The notes beneath the pieces were generated by a model. That model had not been told where the DNA came from, searched no databases, and worked only from the letters and a program-made list of their open reading frames with translations. Shown in pieces: positions 59,248-64,000 of a DNA stretch of 64,000 nt. The stretch's first letter is position 1, and every line of letters begins with the position of its first letter. A program made the position numbers and the translations under genes. The stretch is from Azolla caroliniana (taxonomy: Eukaryota; Polypodiophyta). The DNA is taken from positions 7,316,001-7,380,000 of the forward strand of contig JBHGNT010000012.1 of the NCBI GenBank assembly GCA_043228905.1, read 5' to 3'.

Positions 59248-60990
59248 CCGTTCAAGAAAAGGAATTATTTGCAGTTATACATGCGCTCAAAACATGGCGC
59301 CATTATCTTTATGGAAATCACTTTGTGGTAACGACGAACCACGAGTCCTTGAAATATTTTTATGACCAACAAGACCTGAAAGGTCGTAAGGCCCGATGGG
59401 CTGATCTCATCCAGGACTTTGATTTTTCCATACGATATCATAAAGGTTCCATGAACACTGTCGTTGATGCACTAAGTCGCATCCGTGAAGTTAACATGCT
59501 TAGCTTCACTGAAATATCATCAGATCTTTATGATCACCTTCGAGGAAAGTATCCTGATGACAGTTATTTTGCAAAATACTGGGCAAGAGTTGAGTCTGGA
59601 ACAGACACCACCACATCCTCGAAGGAATACTTCCACATTGCTAACAGTCTGCTCTATCGTAATGGAAAGGTTTGTGTTCCAGATTTACCCGAGGTCAAAA
59701 AGAGGATTACTTTTTAATGCTATGATGCACCCTCAGCAGGGCACTTGGAATACATCGCACACTCGTTCTCATCTCCACTCAATTCTATTGGCCTAAGATG
59801 CGTCCTGACATACATAACTATGTGACTAAATGTCACCAATGTCAGGTTAACAAAGCCGAGCGACTTAAAGCCATAGGACTTTTACATCCCTTGGACATTC
59901 CCAATAATAAGTGGGAAAGTATATCCATGGATTTTATTGTTAGCCTTCCTCGCACCTAAAAAGGCCATGATGTCACATGGGTTGTGGTTGATCGACTAAC
60001 TAAAATGGCTAGATTTATTGCTACTAAAACCACGGTAACAACTCCTGAATTGGCTTACCAATTCGTTGATGAGTTATTTCGTTTTTATGGGTTACCGATG
60101 GATATCATGAGTGATCGAGATCCAAAGTTTACTAGTGACTTCTAGACGCAACTCTTTAAGAAGTTAGAAACTACGTTGAGCATGAGCTCCATGGATCATC
60201 CTCAATCTGATGGACAAATAGAACAAGTAAATCAAATTATTGAGGACATGCTTCGAGCATATATTGGTGCAAAACCAACAAAATGGGAACGTTATCTCCC
60301 AAATTTGGAGTTTGTTTATAACAGCTCCAAGCATACGTCGACAGGATATAGTCCTTTTATGTTGATGTATGGTTTACAGCCACGAGCCCCGATTGATCTT
60401 AATATACATCATGATGAGTTGCGAAGTACGCAAAACTTTCTTCGGGATATGCAAGATATGTTGCATATTGCACGAGATAATATAAAAACAGCTCAAGATA
60501 GAGCGCGTTTTTATGTCGATCATCATAGGCAACCTCGTGTATTCAATCCTGGACAGAAAGTATTTTTACGTGTACCTCACAATTCTAAGACATTGTCTAC
60601 GGGTAAGTGCGCTAAGTTAGCCCCACGGTTTTGTGGACCATTTACAGTCCTCAAACGCATTGGGTCATCAGCCTCTATCATCTCGCTCTTCCCGATGGTG
60701 TTGGAATTCATCTAGTCTTTCATGTGAGTCATCTAAAAGAACTTCTAGGTTCTTGTGACAATACAATTACAACTGAAACTCTGGTTACTTCTGAAGATTT
60801 ATCTTCTCAACCACATGTACCAAAAAGAATTCTCAACATTAAAACAAAAAAATTACATACTAAAGAAATCCAAGAATTTAAAATAAAATGGATGGATAAA
60901 TCAATAAAAGATGCCACATGGGAACACGAAAATACTCTCAGAACTAACTTCCCTAACTTTCCATTGCAAGAGTGCAATGTTTTAAAGAGG
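59248..60990 (+). pseudogene. Gypsy-A pol, RNase H end, integrase and chromodomain
   Basis: Resumes RNase H with VQEKELFAVIHALKTWRHYL in the frame left at 53403. The integrase zinc region spans about 59700-59850 (frameshift near 59718; CHQCQVNKAERL). The core has VVDRLTKMA, TAA 59957, SDRDPKFTSDF, TAG 60144, and SDGQIEQVNQ as the third acidic site. The 60631-61044 frame carries a chromodomain-like C-terminus (VPKRILNIKTKKLHTKEI, FKIKWM, ATWEHENTL), which places Gypsy-A among chromoviruses. Multiple stops and shifts make it inactive. Confidence 0.9.
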
Positions 60991-60996
60991 GGGGTA

Positions 60997-61446
60997 TGTT
61001 ACGGGCATGACCATATAATATCCCGTGGTGAGAATTTAGCGTAACATTCTATATACGTGGATAAGTGTGAGGGTTAAGCGAGAGTGTAAAGAAGGGGAGG
61101 ATTACTTTTAATCCTCGGGATTGAGACAACCCATTAGGCCAAGTGTGAACTTGCCTGGGGGCCTTGGATATTGCTATAAATAAAGAGGCCTAGCTACCCT
61201 CATTGGATCATCTTGTTGACTACGTCGAGACTCTGTCTTGTGGTGGGTCAACTCTTGTAGCGAGCGCGCCAGCACCGGGTACGACCCGACGCCACGACGG
61301 TGGTATGGGACATCGATCAAGGCTCGAGTCCGTCTCGATCCCTTCGCTCGGGGGTGGTCGGGTGGATCGACACCCTTCTTTTTCTCTCTCCTTTCTATCT
61401 ATATTCTATCCTTATCTAATGCTTAGATTAGTTCATGTCTCTAACA
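60997..61446 (+). repeat. Gypsy-A 3' LTR
   Basis: 450 bp, tgttacggg to tctaaca, preceded by the purine tract aaagagggggg. Confidence 0.93.
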
Positions 61447-63740
61447 TTTACCATGCGGAATCCATTGAAACCCTTCTTGTGGACATCACAAGGGGTTTAC
61501 TGTGGTACTTAACCAGAACCCCACCGACTTATTCCAATTAATAACAGTTCCGGAAGCATAGCAAAATCTATCAATAGCCTGTTGTACTCTACAAAGATTA
61601 TCGTGAGAACCTTGCAAATGCAGGGTTGTATCATCAGCAAATTGACAATCCACAATTTGCTCCTCTAACCAAGGCCATTGCAATCCTTTTATATTCACGA
61701 CATTACTTATAAGAAAACTACGAAAAGTTTCTCCAATCATCAAATATAATAAAAAAGCAAACATGCATCCCTGTCTCACTGACCTCAAAATTGAAAATGC
61801 TTGGCCTAGCTCTCAAACTACTAATACCCTACTAGTAGATGAGTTGTAAAGAGCGGACACAACTTAACCATTGATTAGGAAAACCTAGCTTTTCCATGGT
61901 GCCCCTCAAAAAAGTCCAACCCTATCATAAGCCTTTTCAAAATCCAACAACAAGATAGCTAATTCCTCTTTCCTTTCTTGTGAAATTGCAACCACTTCCC
62001 AAAATAAGAAAATGTTATCCAGTATACTCCTACTTGTAAGAAACTTGTTTGGGTGTTATGAATGATGTCTATTAAAAAAGGTTGCAATCTCATAGCCAAC
62101 AACTTAGCAAATATTTTGTAAATAGTATTAAATATAGTAATAGGTCGCCACTTCCTAATATCAGCCACTACCCCTTCCAACTTGGGAATAAGATATATCA
62201 TACCTTCTATTCATTTACTTTGCATAATTCCAGAGTCAAACACCTCTTGGAATGCAACAATAATATCATTCCCAATAATTCCGTAAAAAATCTACCGAAA
62301 GCCCATCAATACCAGGGCATACATGGGAGCCAATTGCATCCAAAGCAACCCTTACTTCAAAAATCGAAATTGGCTTAACCAAAACAATTGCCATATGTAG
62401 TGAAACCCTTGCTTGCATGGTCTATCACACACATTGACGACTCTCCAATTGATCAAGTATAAAACATTGTGCGGACAATAGATTGCTATAAAACTACATA
62501 GCAATATCCCTCATTTCCCCAAAATCCTCTGTGATGGATCCATCATCCCTCTGAAGTTTTTTTATCCCATTACAAGATTTTTTTTGCAGTTACAAATTTG
62601 AAAAAATCAGTAGAAACTTTATCTTGCACTTGTGCCCAGTTTGCAACAAATGAATTATAAATGCACTGAGCCCAAGCATCTTGTAGTTTAGAGAGCTTAT
62701 CCATTGTATTATTCAATTCAGACATCACCCACGTCGCCCATGGCATACATTGTTGAAAATGTTGCAAAGAAACAACTACTCGCGTAGTACTCAATATCTT
62801 GGTTTTGAATTCTCATCAGTCTTCCTTTGCTTTACTACAAAACCAAGTACTAACATTGCCAGTTGCATCCGTAACTCCATTACATCCCATCAGTTGTGAT
62901 ACACTTGTATCCTTCCAAATTGCTAAAACATCTCTTCTAATGACAACATCAACATACAAAGAGGAAGGTATAGGTGTCCTAATGGCCTTCCATTTTCCCT
63001 TTTTTTCAAAGTAACAATAAGAGGCGAGTGATCATAGAAAGTTGTCCCAGCTAATATCTGTAATGAACCTCTTAATGTTAGAAAGAAGTCATCAACGTAG
63101 AATTTGTTTGATCGAGATAGATTAGTACCCAACAACCGTCAATTTGATCTAGAGAATTGCAAGTATTCAACATGTTTGCAAAAGGAAGAAGAGAACCAAG
63201 TATCTTGAAAACTGTACTTAAAGCACACCCTCTCCAAAAAGCTTAATTCCTAACCATATAAAACAACTTGGCTACCTCCACTTCTATCCAACTTATCCTC
63301 AATCATATTAAAATCTCCGACCATACACCAATGATCCACATGTGGCAAAGTATCACATAGAGAAGACCGTAACCTTCCCCTATCTGATGACGCATTATGA
63401 GCATATACATTTATAAAACCCAATTGTAGATTTTGGAATTCTACAATAATAACTTGCACTCTTCCTTCCACTAAAATCCTATAGAAAATCACATGAGAGG
63501 ACCATTTTTTGGCTAATGTTATACAAACACGAACTTTATTTTGGGATTCGCCAATTGCGGAACTCCAAAAATGGGCCCAAGAACCATTGATATAAGGATC
63601 CATACGAATCTACCCTTGATGGACTCAAATGATGTTCTTGTAAAAAAACCATATCTATAGATCTCATAAATTTTTTATGCAAGTTTTACTAGATCTTCTC
63701 ACATTCGACGCGCCATATCATGACAACGTAAAAGTAAAAT
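61447..63740 (-). pseudogene. LINE (L1-type) 5' half: endonuclease and RT N-part, decayed
   Basis: Minus strand from about 63740: MVFLQEHHLS (endonuclease glutamate motif), GFINVYAHN, MVGDFNMIEDKLDRSGG (63250-63603). A linker with WAQVQDKVSTDFFKF (62570-62794) follows, then RT with LIPKLEG and RKWRPITIFNTIYKI (61959-62201), SVRQGCMFAF and the catalytic CQFADDTTLHLQGS (61486-61788). Frameshifts and stops are numerous. The element continues at 31642 on the other side of Gypsy-A. ORF1 was not identified and may lie beyond the window. Confidence 0.87.
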
Positions 63741-63799
63741 TTTGTATCGTAATTGGATGCAAGATATGGAAAAATGATGTAAGACGTAGCAATGGGCTC

Positions 63800-64000
63800 A
63801 GTTCGGTTTCTTGGCCTTCAAACCAAACCAAACCAAACCATTTATTAATAATAAAAACCGAACCAAATTGTTTTTAATTTTATGAAGCCATTTAAACTGA
63901 ACCGTTTAGAGCCGAACCGTTAAACCAAACCGTTTAAAGAATAAGAGAAACTAAACCGTTTAAAACCAAACTGTTTACGAAAAATTTAAAACCAAACCAA
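63800..64000. repeat. AACC/AAACCGTTTA-rich repeat at the right edge
   Basis: ccaaaccaaaccaaacc followed by many spaced gaaccgttta / aaaccgttta motifs. Low-complexity, no coding. It continues past the window edge. Confidence 0.8.

Larger units (their letters stand above)
31643..61446 (+). mobile_element. Gypsy-A, chromodomain Ty3/gypsy element carrying nested insertions
   Basis: LTRs are at 31643-32091 and 60997-61446 (both start tgttacgggc, end ctct..ca, about 94-95% alike by eye). Flanks are tttat (31638-31642) and tttac (61447-61451), a 5-bp duplication with one mismatch. A Met-type primer site follows at 32094 and a purine tract (aaagagggggg, about 60984-60994) precedes the 3' LTR. Removing Gypsy-B (34201-51247) and Copia-C (53404-59247) leaves an element of about 6.9 kb with order gag, protease, RT, RNase H, integrase, chromodomain. 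It interrupts a LINE. Confidence 0.94.

Noticed and set aside
61203-61541. 112-codon ORF, also present near 31848
   Set aside because: Both are translations of the two Gypsy-A LTRs, not a gene pair.

Overview
The window is nuclear DNA from a land plant. It carries three intron-rich host genes of plant type, dense microsatellites, and a large block of LTR and non-LTR retrotransposons. I cannot place it to species. There are no bacterial operons, rRNA or tRNA genes that I can see, and no CRISPR.

Layout. (1) 302-3263, + strand: the last nine exons of a TFB1/p62 gene (TFIIH core subunit), cut by the left window edge. (2) 7313-17898, + strand: a complete 13-exon cyclin H gene (CAK module of TFIIH, 338 aa). 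Its first intron is about 7 kb and holds a solo Copia LTR and a decayed Copia element of the same family. (3) 20990-27361, - strand: a complete six-exon DUF760 gene (456 aa, probable plastid protein, resembling Arabidopsis At2g14910), convergent with cyclin H. (4) 27362-29017: a microsatellite and minisatellite cluster upstream of the DUF760 gene. (5) 29018 to the right edge: a nested transposon block. A LINE on the - strand (endonuclease and RT N-part at 61447-63740, RT C-part and zf-RVT at 29018-31642) is split by Gypsy-A (31643-61446), a chromodomain-bearing Ty3 element. Gypsy-A is split in gag by Gypsy-B (34201-51247) and in RNase H by Copia-C (53404-59247). Gypsy-B in turn carries Copia-B (42622-48155), a solo LTR inside its own 3' LTR (50317-50875), and an LTR-plus-gag fragment of that same LTR family (about 36134-37938). 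Target-site duplications read from the sequence support most of these boundaries.

How the parts relate. TFB1 and cyclin H are both TFIIH subunits and lie head to tail. The DUF760 gene is unrelated in function. The nesting gives a relative age series: LINE, then Gypsy-A, then Gypsy-B, then Copia-B. Copia-B is very young: its two 312-bp LTRs are nearly identical and its 1344-codon ORF is unbroken, yet the RT catalytic box reads YVGD instead of YVDD.

Most novel candidates: the extra coiled-coil ORF (about 965 codons once Copia-B is subtracted) between pol and the 3' LTR of Gypsy-B; a strongly basic open frame downstream of pol in Copia-C; the duplicated leader splice acceptor of cyclin H; the adjacency of two TFIIH subunit genes; and the RT active-site change in Copia-B.
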